From NCBI GenBank assembly GCA_020650975.1, contig JAIPMN010001136.1:1932-49680 (forward strand): a stretch of DNA of 47,749 nt, read 5' to 3'. Both the position numbers and the translations under genes were made by a program. The DNA is from Apostichopus californicus. Its lineage: Eukaryota > Echinodermata > Holothuroidea > Aspidochirotida > Stichopodidae. The notes below the pieces were generated by a model. It had not been told where the DNA came from and did no database searches. It saw nothing but the letters and a program-made list of their open reading frames with translations. Positions within the stretch are counted from its first letter, which is position 1; each line of letters opens with the position of its first letter. Positions 21,601 through 34,107 of the stretch are shown here, piece by piece.

Positions 21601-22742
21601 CAGCAAACTTCTTTGGAAATTTATATCATTTACAGGTGATGAATGCTGTTATGTAAGGTTTCTTTGAAAGAAAATGTGGAGGATTGAATCCATTTGTAAA
21701 TTATTAACTTTTTAACCTTATTGTGGTGAAGAAATGTTGGACATTGCATTTAAGTTGATGGCTTGCAGCAAGCTTATTTTGAGTAATTATCTTACGTACT
21801 TGATAGAATTGACCAACCTAGCATGTGAAAAGCTTTATGGCAGCTTTATGTGTTTGGTGTGTAATATCGCCTACCTGATGGGTTACACATGCAGTACGAA
21901 TGGAAAACGAATGAAAAGGTCCATACTCCATAGTGAAATTCATTTTTGACTGGTCAAAGAGGAGCATATCCTTAGTATCCTGGTGAAGCTTGCATTGCAT
22001 TCCTCTGTACCCTTCTCAAGATATTGGTAGGTGAAATTGTCACAGTTTGCGTCAGAAGCAGAGTTGGAATGTCATGACAAAGTATTTCAAACTTGAAAAT
22101 GATCGCACATTCAAAACCATAGTAACTAGCCTAGAGCCAACCAGGAGTTAATCTTGGCTTATCAAGGAGAAAAATTACGTCAACAGTTATGAATCGACAG
22201 TCAAAGCTTTGACATGTCAACAGATGGATCAACAATAAGTGACTATGTATAACGATTAGTCCACATGTGGTGCCACCCGAAAGTGGGTCGTGAAATTTCT
22301 TTTCAGTAGGCTGCTGGAATTTGCCAGTCCCAAGTCTATCTACAGTTTTCGTATGTTGGTAGTGCAAGCTAAGCTGCCAAGCTTACTTTCATGCATTCTG
22401 AACATCAAAGCCATCCACTACAGATATTTCTTTTTTTGCCATTCTGCTTCTTGCAGTGAATGCACCAGAGGCGGTTTCTGTAACTTCATGCATCTCAAGC
22501 CGATATCCAGGCAATTGAGAAGAGAGCTGTACGGAAGGAAGAAGGCCAGTGGGGCCGGAGGCGGAATAGGGGGCGGAAGGAGGCGGTCCCGTACACGCTC
22601 CAGGAGCAGGGAGCGAGGAGGTGGTGGAGGAGGAGGGGGAGGAGGAGGAGGAGGGGGTCGAAAGTCAAGAAGTAGGAGCCGAGACAGAGACAGGAGGAGG
22701 GACCGTTCACCCGGCGAACGAGAGAGGTCCGGACGATTCTGA
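18672..22742 (+). CDS. U2AF1: U2 snRNP auxiliary factor 35-kDa subunit, five coding exons
   Basis: The exons are 18672-18715, 19450-19604, 20569-20720, 21353-21486 and 22457-22742, all phase-consistent, giving 256 residues (human 240). The order is: [15 protein letters not shown] start; first CCCH zinc finger (C18, C27, C33, H37, with S34 kept); U2AF-homology RRM (about 45-148) with [18 protein letters not shown] and RWFNGQPI; second CCCH finger ([13 protein letters not shown]); and an RS tail with a run of about 13 glycines between SRSRSRER and [10 protein letters not shown]. The protein reads the AG of 3' splice sites together with U2AF2 in the nucleus (family knowledge). Relative to human there is a one-residue insertion before SDVEM, and the Gly/Arg-rich tail is longer. 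A polyadenylation signal is at 23993. The gene faces away from PSENEN and converges with the PRDM15-like gene. Confidence 0.97.
20214..20310 (+). repeat. Dispersed repeat copy in U2AF1 intron 2
   Basis: CTATACAATTGCAAAGATG, then TTTAGCAG and TTGTACACAGTTACCA, match the family seen at 11786-12002 and about 37360-38000. It is non-coding. Confidence 0.5.
20821..20861. repeat. (CATA)n microsatellite in U2AF1 intron 3
   Basis: About ten uninterrupted copies of CATA, 100 bases after the exon 3 donor. Confidence 0.95.
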
Positions 22743-23992
22743 TTTATAGAAAAATCATTCCTTGTTCACATTCAATCTTTTCTCCCCTGACCCCCCCCCC
22801 CCTCCATCCATTTTTGTAGTTGTATAAAGTTATCACCCTAGGAAAAGATTTGAATGTCATGGGCGACATGTCAAGTAGTTACTACCTATTGATGGCTCCC
22901 AAGATACCAGTACAGTTGTTCTCACTTTGATGATCTGTCTTCAAATTTGTTTCGTTTTTTATTCTCTACTTAAATTGGAATGGTATTGTTGAAGTTCTGA
23001 TGGACAGGCAAGGCTAATTCTAAGTGCAGTTGTAGATTTTGGGTCTGTTGTTGTTTACACTTGTGTTCTGAAGTGATTTCAATTACATACTTGATGTCTG
23101 GGAATAATTCTGGAGATTCAGAACATCTCCAGGATAATTCTTTTCAAATAACTTGCTAATTTCTAAATGTTTAGTACTTTGAAGCTTGTATTATTGGGGC
23201 CAATACTGATCACCTTCAGGCCTGAAACCTTCTTAACTGCTTGAAGGGTTGGCTTTACCCACCTCCTCTTTTATCTGAAGTCTTTTCTTTGGATATGTCC
23301 TTAATTAATCATTTCAGTTCATCCTGCCTTTGTGGTAATTTACTGTTAGTAACAGAACACAAGCTGCTGTGAAAGAAAAAATTTTTTGTTGTTCAATATC
23401 AATATCACTCATCGAGAAGTCAGGTTAGAAGAGGATGACTTCTGGAGGGTGAGGATAATTCTTGAATGAGGATGGTGCTTGGATTGGGGGGAGGGGGGTG
23501 GTTGGACACTGAGATGGGAGGGCTTTCAGGGGGATGGGAGTTTTTGATGAGAATATCTGGACTAGCACAGGCCCATAGCATTCTGGATTATTATAATTTT
23601 AAAGCATTATCTGGAGTTGATGCTTTATCGATACTTAGAATCCAACAAAACTTTAGTTAATCATCTCGACCGGTCAATTCAAGAATAACAGCTCTGTCAA
23701 GTCTGAAGTTTTCCTTATTGATTTGTTCACATGTGATTCATACTGACATAGACAAAATCAACTTCATTTAGTAACACACTCGTTAATATTGACCAGGTGG
23801 TAAAGTTAGTAAAGGGACTTAGGCTTGATACAATACAGACTTGTGTGGGTAAACACTCGGTAGGTTTGTTACACGTTTGGTGAATGCAAGCAGCTCCTTG
23901 CAGCTGAATTTCTTGTTCTGATCTACACATGCAACCATTCAATTTTGATCTTGTTAGTTCTGTTACATTTTCCTTCTGCTGTCCAGAACAGA

Positions 23993-23998
23993 AATAAA
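23993..23998 (+). terminator. Candidate polyadenylation signal of U2AF1
   Basis: AATAAA about 1.25 kb after the stop codon, in a run without other gene signals. It would define a 3' UTR covering 22743 to about 24015. Confidence 0.5.
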
Positions 23999-24015
23999 CC
24001 ATTGTATAAATGAAA

Positions 24016-25989
24016 TCTGTTTTCTTGTATTTATTTTAGTTCCTTATATATATATATACATATGTATATGTTTACTGTTTGGAATACAGCAATGGTATTG
24101 CATAGTGAGTTTGTGATAATAGCACGATCTCAAGGGATGGCTTCCTTTAATATACAATGCATTGAAGAAACGTCTGTTGTCCTTTACCGTGTATAGAATA
24201 TATCAGACTTGTTATAGATACAAACCCTTTCCAAGTGAAAAACAATGTTATTTTTAGCATAATTTCCCTCATGAGTCCATTCACTCTGCTTCTGCCAGGG
24301 GCCTTTACAAAACCACTAAATTGAAAACGGTCTTAACTTGGATGCAAAATGCTAGTTTGACCACCAAAAACAATTTTGCTAAGCAATCAATCGGTTGAAC
24401 GACTGACTGCGTGATTTCTTAAAACACTGCTGATGGTTTAACAGATGTCAGGTATTCAACTGGAATCACAAAGATTCATCATGTCAAATCTTTTCTTGAT
24501 TCAGTTCTTTATGACAATGAAACAGTTTAACCATAGGCTGCTAAAACTCGCAAATTTACCCGACTTTTACCACAACCTCACTTTCATGTGTGACTCACAA
24601 TCAGAATTTAAACCTAGGAGAATTTTTTACCAAACGGGCAGCCCTGCCAAAATGTCGTCACATAAATATGGAGATTTATCATTTTCCATCCAAATAATAT
24701 GGAGGGGAAAGTACTGAGAATGGGGCAAAATACAACTAACAAAACATTGCCATATAGAGAGTAAAATTTTTTGTTTTTAACGTGTCACCTCTGCAATGAC
24801 ATACACATTTGTACAATTATTTTCCCCAAAACCGGAACTGAAATTTTTGCCAGGTTCCTAACACAGAGGCAAAAATACACGCTCAGCCCTTTCTGCTTGC
24901 AATTTAGAAATTTGGAAATCATCTTTTGCCCAGAGATTGGCGTGGAAAATCTGGAGAGCTTGAGAATACCTTAAAAACTAACAAACTCTCGGTAAAACCA
25001 CCAGGAGAGTTCAAAGGCTGCACATAAGATGTTTAATACACTAGTAACTAGGTCTAGGCCATCAGCTGAAACTCAAAAAGAGGCTGTAAAATCAGTTTCG
25101 TTCCAGCAACACTGGGACTAGATTTTTAAGGCATTTTTGGGTAGTTCAATGCATCACAGACATTATATCAAAAGTTCTCAAAAAAATTTCCGGTAGTATT
25201 TTCGTAACGTACCCTCGAAATTGGGTATGTTATATAGATATTACGTGCTACGATGCTATGCATTTGGAACACCCTAACGTTAGATTTTGTACAGTGGTGC
25301 ATACAAACCACTTTTTTCTTATATAATTTTAATTACGACTGAATTATGTATTTTGTATAATAGTTGGGTCAGGGTTATAAGAATAGTGGGAGGGGATTCT
25401 GTGCTAAGGGTCAGGGAGGGGTGTTTTCAGGCATTACAAGTTGTGCCCCCCCCCTCCATTTTCTCCAAATTGGTAAAAGTGCACACTCTCAACTTAGTCA
25501 TCTCTCATTTTCAATCAAAAATTTCTGCCACTTGAACACTGTCTTATAATGCAATAACCGAAGGGAAATACCAGACTTCACCAAGTCCATTTTTTTTCTA
25601 GAAAAGTTTCAAGTGACACTTCAACAAATGAACTTTCTTTTGTGGGGTGCATTCTATTGGGGGTGGGGAGGAGGGGTGGGGGACACTTCAAGCAAGTGAG
25701 CTTTTTGAGGAGGGGGTTTGGTGTTATCTTAAAACTATACCATATCTAATACATAATGAAAAGGACTATAGCGTGATCAAAACTGCTCTACCTTTCCTTA
25801 AAATGTCCACAAAGTTTCAAACCATGACAACTCCTTTTTGTCCATTTTGGGAGAGATCTATTTGCATGTTATGCTCAACTTTGTGACCTTCATGTTCACA
25901 AGAATTCTTACTGACTTAAAAACTGAGGAAGACAGATTATCACCAAATTTGGATACCATCAAGATATGGATGTTTGTCTTTGCTTAACT
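24016..25989. other. Gene-free stretch between converging genes
   Basis: AT-rich, with a short (TA)n tract at about 24045 and G-rich runs near 25655-25720. It separates the 3' ends of U2AF1 and the PRDM15-like gene and probably holds the latter's 3' UTR. No coding similarity was recognised. Confidence 0.45.
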
Positions 25990-28900
25990 TTATGGTCTGT
26001 TCAATGCTCTCGCAGATTCTTTTAAGCCACATGTTAGGAGATGTTTGTTAAGGTTACCCATCTGTTTGAATCCTCTCAAGCAGAACTTACATTGGAAGTT
26101 CCGTTCATTTGTGTGGGTAGTAAGGTGCAAGACTAAAGATCTCGCTGTTTTCAAATATTTACCACAAATCTGACACTGAAATGTTTTATCCTGCACGTGG
26201 CGTTCGACGTGGTCCTCCAAAGTGTCTTTCCTACCGAAAGCCTTCCCACATATTTCGCAGATGAAATCCTTCGCTTTGACGTGACTTGTGGTGTGGCGTT
26301 GTAGTGTCGACCTGTTGGGGAAAATCGCGAAGCATAATTCACAAGTGTGAAAGTTGGCGAGCATTCCGCTCACGTTGGGATCCACAGAAGTTGTTTTATT
26401 ATTACTGATGTGATCCATCATGTGCTGTTTCAATCTAGCATTGGATTCCATAGGATCAAAACAAAAGCAGCATAGTTGCACTCTGATCCTGTGGTGCTTC
26501 TGGTAATGCTGGACCAAGTAATTTGTACTCGTATACACTTGATTGCACTTCGTACAGGTCAGAGCCTTTCCGCCCCTGGATGGCACTTCGACTAAAACAT
26601 CCTTGTTTCCCTCGCATGGTATACTCCTGAAGTGGGTGCAGAGATGCACGTTTCGAACTTTGACCTCGTCAAATTCTCTCTTGCACACTGGGCAGTGAAT
26701 GCTGTCCTGCGATTGGTCCTTTAGAGGAGATGCCTGTTCTCTGATCATTTCCATACGCAAAGTATCATCTCTGTCTTGTTCTAGAGATGTCCTTTGTCTC
26801 CTCTGTCCTACGGGAAGATGATACTGTAAGTGTTTGGTGAGACGACCCAACGATAGGAAGATCTTATCACATCCCTCGGTCTCACAGGAATATTTAAACT
26901 GTTCCGGTATTCCCAAGGTCACCTCTTTATGGGTGTTTAATATGTGCTCATCACGGGTTGACGTAGTGATGCAAGAATAATTGCAGTGCTGGCATCTGTG
27001 TTTACGTTGCTTGTGTTTCACGTTGTGATTGGTCAAGCTTGTTGAAGAGTGGAAAACTTTGTCGCACAGTTGACAAGAGAATGAGAGAGGCCTGTCAGTT
27101 TCCTTCTCGACTTTTCTTTTGATCTTTCTGCGTTTGATGCGTTGGCCAGAGATTGGACATTCTGAATCTTTGTCCATTCCTACACTTTGTATTCTCATCC
27201 GTTCGCCAGCCGGAGAGTCACTTCCTTTGATACCATCGGATAACGATTCGTGGTTTTCCATCCTCCCTGATTCCTCTGCCTCTTCCTGAGTTGGCTGTAA
27301 GTCATCCCCACATTCCGTACCACTCAGAGAACACATTTTTAACCTTCCCCTTTTCCTTGATTGCCTTGTGTCATGCACTTTTGCCCCCATTTGGATTGTA
27401 GGATCTGAGCTCCTGTCTTCGGCTAGAGTCTTTTCATCATTTCGTTTTTCTCTTCTTTCTGTCCTCTCTGCTTGTAATTTTGTCCTCTTCTCATGGAGTC
27501 TCTTTTTGGTGTCCGATACACATTGTCCTCTCGAGGTAAGGGATACATTGCAGCAAGAGGAGGAGACAGCTGACATGGATGATGAGGAGGAGGTTGGCGT
27601 CTTCTCACCATCTATGAAAACGCATCTCTCTTCAGACTTGTGATTGTTGACACTTTTTACTACTTGCTTTGATTTCTTACTATTTATTCTTCCTTTCTTC
27701 TTCTTCTCCTTCTTATTCTTCTTCTTCTGCGAAGACACTTTCTCCAAACTAAAATCCTCTCTCATCTGTTGTATCTCAACAAGCTCTTTCTCCTTGTGGT
27801 CTCTAACATGAAGAGCGAACTTCTGTAACGTAACAAACATCTCTTGACAATCCGGACACGGGTATTCGGTACTTTCTGGGTGTTTCTTCTGCAGGTGTGA
27901 ATCGGCCACGGTCTTGAGGACCCTGACGCCACAGACGTGACAGACGGAAGTTAGCAGACTCTCGTGGCGCAGCTCGTGGGTCTGAAGGCGGATGAAGTCC
28001 TCGAAATTCTTGGCACATTTGCAACACTTGTAACGGTTAACTAAATGATTTCTATGCTCAGTGTTCATGTGGTTTGTGAGATTTTCTGTGGTTGGATATC
28101 TTCCCAGGCAAAAAGGGCAGGAGTAGGCGACCTTTGACCTCTTGGAACCTCTCTCTTGTTTGTCACTCACATTCTTCGGTGATCCACTCTCGAAGTTTGT
28201 TTTCGTCAGAATTTTGCTATCTCGATTTTCAGATTTTTCAGAGTTTGCTTGATCGCTTTGGGAGGCCTCCACTGGAGCATCTCGTACTTTGAAGTCTTCC
28301 GAATCATCCTCGCTCGTGACATCTGCTGTCTCTTCTTGGATGGATGCTCCTTCATCACTAAGATCATCGTTAGCTGCCAAAGACTCTATGCTACATATTG
28401 GGCTGTTTCCAGACTTGTCTGTAATGTCAACATCATGATTTCCACCACTGGAACTGAGGTCAGACTTCTTTGAGTTGTCCTTTGACGATAAGATTTGAGA
28501 TGGACTCAAGTTCTCGTTTCCTTGGACTGCCTCTTTAACATTTCTTCGTCTTGTGTCACTGTGACTTCTATGGCCCTTCTTTGCATCTGCTCAAAGAGTA
28601 TAAAAAACTATTGTCAACATAATGGTAAGCTTATGTTTGTACAAATCCAATGTAAAGGTTGGTGATATAATCAAAGAACAGGAGTTTATATTAGCCAGGT
28701 TGGGACACTGGGAGCCAAGCTCACCCCTCTTTAGCCCCCCCCCACCACCTTGAAAACTGTTTCACAGCACCCAGCCCCCCCCCTCCAATTTGTACCACCA
28801 CCTCATGTACAAAAAACTCACATGTTACAGGACATATATCTTGTGCATGCCACCCAACTAACAGATCAAGTTTTGCATATGTACAAATACTTATCCAAAT

Positions 28901-30769
28901 TTTACTCAGATTTACTGATATGAAATCATCAAGGAATAACTTATTTGGTATAGCTTAAATCTCAAAAGTGCATGACATTTTGTGAAACACATGACTCATT
29001 TCTATACTTGTTCTTTTGATTGCGATTGACTTCTTTAAAGAAGTTGTTAGCGCCTAAAGCAGCTACTTCTTGATTCTGATTTGGCACTATATGAATACAC
29101 TGTATCATAACTATTATTACTAATATTATTCTACAACACTCACAAATTTCACAACTTGCTCACTAAATTAAAGCTGAAATCATTCTGTCATCTACCCCCA
29201 GGGATTAGATCCCAGACAACTCTGCTGAGCTAAAGAAAGGCAAAATGCCACTTCATAATATTTAAATTATGAATGCCATTGAGAAAAAAATTTCCAAGAA
29301 ATTTTCCAATTTTTTTTTACTGACTATATTAATATTTATATTTAAACCTTTACTTTAAATTAAAGTATATATGAAGTTGAAGTCAAGAATTTCCATTTCA
29401 AAATCTAGTGTCGCAGTACTCAAGTCTATTTTCAATTACTCTAACACAACTGCGCACAACCCAGAATAGAAGTTTGCGGTTGTGAAGGATTCCGACCCAC
29501 AATTGGATGCCGTGGATTTGACATTATATACGCAATGACAATGACATGGTACAATAGAAATCTGAAATATTGATACAAACCTTGAAGTAGTTTAGCCTCA
29601 TATTTGGGTGAATACCACGCAAAGAGGGTCTCCCCTGCTTGAATATCTCTCATTGCCAAGAAAAAGATTTGAGCTTTATGTTGGAAACTGACTAAGTTCT
29701 GTTGCCTTGGGTCTGATGACATTGTAACCAGGGACATCCAATTACAGTCATTTTCATTGGTCAAATCCAAACAATGTTGAACTATCTGCTGGCCAAAAAT
29801 CTGAAGATGAAGAAAAGATCTTGGGTCGAAACGAGCATTCATAAGCATTTTATGACAGTTATTGTTCAGTCCCATAACTTTAATATCTGTCTGATTTTGG
29901 CAATACATTGCCCCCCTCCCCTCACCCCACCCAACCCCATTTTTAACCAATGATTGTAAATTAATATATTGTAAAATCACATTCTGTAGGCTACCTTGTA
30001 CTTGAATGCTACATGCATTGATTCTTCATGTACGATTTTTGCTTCCAGTGGTCCAAACTGGGTCCTTCTAGCGATAGGTTGTGATGCTATCACCCGTCTG
30101 CTGCCACCTATCATTCGAATGCTCAGATTGTCCGGCAGGGTTGCAACAGCCTTCGTTTGAACCTTTCTATCTTCTACTCGGATTGCTGGGCCTAGTTTAG
30201 GACAATCAAGGCCGTGGTTGTGCTGGCAGTCCTCACACCCTATATAGTGAAGAAACAACAACAAAAACAAAAATAAAGAGAGTTGATAGAAAACTTTCAC
30301 TTAAACAGATCCATAAGAAATGAAAGAATATTGTAAATACTGCCATCATAAAAAAAATCATAAAAATTTTCTTAAAAACACACAGGCTTGTAAAGTTTCA
30401 TTTATGTTTTGAAATGATCTAACAATGCTGTCAGTATTTTCATTGAACACAACTACTGTACAAGATGCAACTAATGAAAAAAATTAGGACGAACCACAAC
30501 AAGTTGTAGGGAAGTTCTAAGTTACCATCTTCAGTAACTAATACCGTAACACACAAAATTCAAATTTTGTAGTTATGTCTCAATGTCTAGAACCAAAAGC
30601 ACAACCCAGTTTACTTATGGGATGGGGGTGGGGATGGGGGATGCAGGATTTGGAACTTCTTCTGTGTCATTTTGTGTCTTGATCAGAAACCAAAAGTTTG
30701 CTTAAATTAGTATTGAAATAGAACTGCAAAATACTAACAGAGATCTTCTACATCATCTTCAAAATCCAT
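25990..30769 (-). CDS. PRDM15: PRDM15-like PR-domain multi-zinc-finger protein, four coding exons
   Basis: The minus-strand exons are 30739-30769, 29995-30239, 29581-29800 and 25990-28586, all with matching phases, giving about 1030 residues. The N-terminal WCEDC...DCPKLGP segment, RRTQFGPLEAK and the PR-domain end DLTNENDCNWM...QNLVSFQH...WYSPKY match PRDM15 closely. After a Ser/Asp-rich linker (about 190-320) come about 14 zinc fingers: four near 320-430, a Lys-rich stretch, four near 665-830 and six to the end. The last finger is C2HC. The closing fingers (CGKAFGRKDTLEDH, LKTARSL, FKQMGNLNKH) resemble PRDM15, while the earlier ones are less similar. PRDM15 is a nuclear DNA-binding regulator whose PR domain lacks clear methyltransferase motifs (family knowledge). 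The ATG at 30767-30769 has a good context (ACCATGG), but an in-frame ATG at 30788-30790 would add seven residues. The symbol is by similarity and orthology is unproven. Confidence 0.85.
28737..29580. other. Third intron of the PRDM15-like gene
   Basis: The intron spans 28587-29580. It has C-rich runs at 28735-28790. Around 29050-29130 is a possible LINE/SINE tail (GCGCCTAAAGC, then TTGGCACTATATGAATAC and a run of ATTATTACTAAT units). Nothing else was recognised. Confidence 0.35.
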
Positions 30770-31654
30770 GGTGACAATCTTAGTTACCATAGGAACTGGA
30801 GCAACCAAGACACAGGTTCAATGATAAGGTAAAGGAGGGGGGGTCCTTGATGTGTTCATCTCCATCTGTAAGTCAAATTGATATAAGGTAAATATAGGGC
30901 AAAATGAAGGGAGAAAAAGGCAATGGTAAATAAGTATCCAAGATCTGTTAACTTTGCAGCTTGTTAAATCAAAGCACTTTCTATTCTGTCAATTAACTCT
31001 GGCAAATGTTTATCATTTTTTTTGGAGTGTCCCAAAAATGACAAAGAACCACCAATACAATGATAGAGAGATGTGTAGGTTTGGTAAATAGAACCATTAA
31101 TATTTTTATTTTATTTCAGTATCTCCAAAGTAACAGAGAGATCTACCAATGTATCATTTTACCTATTTTACGGGTTTCACTGCAATCTGAATTTGATGAA
31201 AGCAACTAGTTGTAAGCCAAACAATCTCCAAAGCTGACTTTGGTGAAAGTTTGAACAGAAATTTATTTGGTTGACACCAACGATCAGACGAAGGTTATAA
31301 CTTTGCCTGCTAATGTTCAATACATTTTTCAAATTGAGTGGCTATGTCGAAATTTCCAAAGTTTTCCTCTGGAGTGGCCACACCATCTCCGTCGGAACAA
31401 GCATTTATTACGCGGGTAATGTACTGTGAGGGCATTGTGTGTATGTGTGATGATGTAGCCGGCTACATCGTGGACTTACATGTTGGCAGGGTAGGCCTAT
31501 TCTTTAGTTGTACGTGCTGTCATTTCTAAATTAAATAACACAACTAGCCCATTGCTTTACGTGACTTTTTATACTGTTTATTCATTCCATACTTCTGTTT
31601 GTTATTGTAATATTTCATGTTTTTAATGTTCTTTGTTTGTAAATTTGGCCTAAC

Positions 31655-32272
31655 TTTAGAATCCGTACCATATGAATGGGAAAGCTTACTAGTATAGTCA
31701 GTATCGCTAATTTCGGAACACTGACAATTTCGGACACCCCTAAGAAATGCACGATTTCACCTTGACAACCTACAGGAAGAGCCAAATTTCACCAAAAAGT
31801 ACGAAATGACCCGTGTGCAAGTAAATACTTACATATTTGTCAATAAAATGACGGAGATCTATGAAGTCTGTTATAATTACTGAAAGAGCAACTGCGCCAC
31901 CAATTTTATCAGCAGCGCCACACTGTGGGACTGTGTGTCCGATTATTATCAATACTCGAGCAAAGAAATATCAGTTCCACAATCACAAGAATCTTCGTGG
32001 AATACAACGTGAAAACAGTTTGCAGGAAAGAAAGTTTGGCCGTGTATCGTACTATAACATATTTCTCCCACCATATCAAGTATATTTTCAGGTGATTTAT
32101 ACCAAATAGATATAGTTTTGGGGTGTTTTAAGGCTTAGGTGTCCGGAATTGTCCATGTCCATGCTAGGGGCTAGGAATTAGGGTTAGGAAGTAGGGTTAG
32201 GGGTTAGGAAGTAGGGTTAGGAAGTAGGGAATAGGGTTAGGAATTAGGGTTAGGAATGGTACGGATTCTAAA
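31655..32272. mobile_element. Inverted-repeat element carrying a TTAGGG-like minisatellite
   Basis: A perfect 17-base inverted repeat bounds 618 bases: TTTAGAATCCGTACCAT at the left and its complement at 32256-32272. A second, inner inverted pair lies at about 31722-31744 and 32131-32152 (GACAATTTCGGACACC and its near complement). No transposase frame was found and no clear target duplication was identified. It lies between the divergent PRDM15-like and HINFP genes. Confidence 0.7.
32161..32255 (+). repeat. Degenerate TAGGGTTAGG minisatellite
   Basis: Repeated TAGGGTTAGGAAG-type units resemble, but are not, perfect TTAGGG telomere repeats. They form the right end of the inverted-repeat element just inside its terminal repeat. 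Confidence 0.8.
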
Positions 32273-34107
32273 TTAGTACCGTAAATTTTATGTTTTAGCT
32301 CCAATAAAAGACAATCCATTGAAATTGACTTGGATTCTAAATAAACTTGACAATATGAGAGTGAGTGAATGACACTTAGCCTAGGCTAGCCTAAGTTTAT
32401 ACATAGCTTACACTGACTAAGACTAGCCTTCATAGGCCGACGCCTTAGTCAGTGTATCAATTCAGCCAAGAACATACTTTCCTTGTAGTGACCTCAAAAT
32501 TTGTATTCAAGGCACCCGCTTGATTTGAGGAAGCCATTCTTTTCCATGACTAGTAATTACTGATTACTACGTTGCTAGGCTCAGTCAGCCGATTTTCTTG
32601 AACGGTGTTTCCCCTAAATTGTCGAAGTTTGATTTCTGCTGTAGCGCCCTCTTGTTCGTTTGAATATGAAAATTTGTTTCCCGCGATCCAGAGCACAGTT
32701 TCTGTGGTTATATAACATTGCCGCAATGCTAATGTTGATACTAGAAGTTTTACTGAGTCGACGTGTATACATTCAGTAACACACATACTATACAGTATTA
32801 CTGCAGTCACATAACTACCAAGCAAGCAGACCAACTGTTCGGACGAATAAGGGTAGTTAGACTAAGCGACCTTGTCGTAGTACTAGTCATACAAAAGCGA
32901 TGTGAATTCCATAGTGGAAAGAAGGATAACAAAGTTTCAGTAACACGAAAATTGAATTCATTTCGGTTAAAACCAGGGGTAAGGGAAGAAATAGCCTAGC
33001 CTATACTTAGACATAGGCTAGCTACTGTAACTTGTAAGTGCAAGCATACCAGAGTGCATGTCCCTCACGCCTACTTTCCATTGTCAATAAAACTTACAGT
33101 TGTTTATGTTTAAAATAAACATGTCCTTCATCCCATTGTTATATTGGAACAGTCAAAAGGCTACACACCTTTATGCCTGCAATGGGTGTATATTATATTG
33201 TAACTGCCTAGCCAAGCTCCAGTAGGATGACTAAACATTAGTTAGTAGGCCTACATCATACATGTACACTAAATAAATTGCGGTTGTGTAGGCTAGCTCA
33301 CTTACGTTGCTCATCACTGGTATCTTAATATCGGCACTCAGTACATCATACTGACCAAGGAAAGTGTGATGTGATCATTCTGATGATATGAGTTACCTAC
33401 TGTACACAGGCAAATATCTCACATGCTCTGTCATGCCATTTAGAATATCAGAAAATTTAAGAAAACTTCATCTACAAAAATGTTTCCAAATTATAGCGAT
33501 GTCTCATGAAATTGTGTTTTTGGCGATGTTTATTTTCAATTTGTCAAATTGGTAACTACGCTAGGGTAGGACTGTGTTAATGGATTCAGTTTGGTGGACA
33601 ACTAACTGTCAATAAACATTTACTCAACTGTGACATACATACAGAGGAGCCTATACCTGATGGGGTGGGGAGGATGGACGATAGTTAGCACAGGGGAATT
33701 CAGAGAGATTTAAAAAAAGATTTAAAGTAGTTTTGTCTATCAATCTGTAATTTGCAAACATCAATTATCTGTTTTATGTAAAGATCTGTTTTATGTAAGG
33801 ATCTGTGTTATGTAAAGGAATGATATAAACTTCACTGCCTTTATTTCAGTTTTAAAGAGTGACTGCGAGATAGTGTCTTAATGTCAGCCTCACATAGAGT
33901 GTAGACTAATAGACCTGTACGTACCTTCGTAGCTAGGGTTTGCCAAACTTTGCTTATTGTAACTATGTTAATCCCTAGTTTGAACATTTATACTGTAATA
34001 TAGTTACCATGAGGTATGAACATGACCATGGTAAGTTGCTGAACTGCTTAATAACTGCTTTTGTTTCATCTGCTTTTGTTCTATCTCGTCGTACTGTAGG
34101 TCAAACG
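32273..34107. other. Interval upstream of HINFP
   Basis: No other gene was recognised. A sequence ending CTGTAG at 34099, nine bases before the HINFP ATG, could be the acceptor of a 5' UTR intron. A CATGGTAAGT at about 34027 could be a donor, but the intron would be only about 69 bases, so this is doubtful. Confidence 0.4.

Noticed and set aside
27368-27643. Frame opposite the PRDM15-like zinc-finger exon
   Set aside because: Antisense shadow of a long, well-supported coding exon.
31338-31529. Plus-strand frame beginning MAMSKFPKFSSG between PRDM15-like and HINFP genes
   Set aside because: A possible GTAATG donor exists, but there is no recognisable homology and no partner exon; not supportable as a gene.
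32161-32255. Interstitial telomere
   Set aside because: Units are irregular (TAGGGTTAGGAAG and similar), not perfect TTAGGG, and the array is part of an inverted-repeat element.
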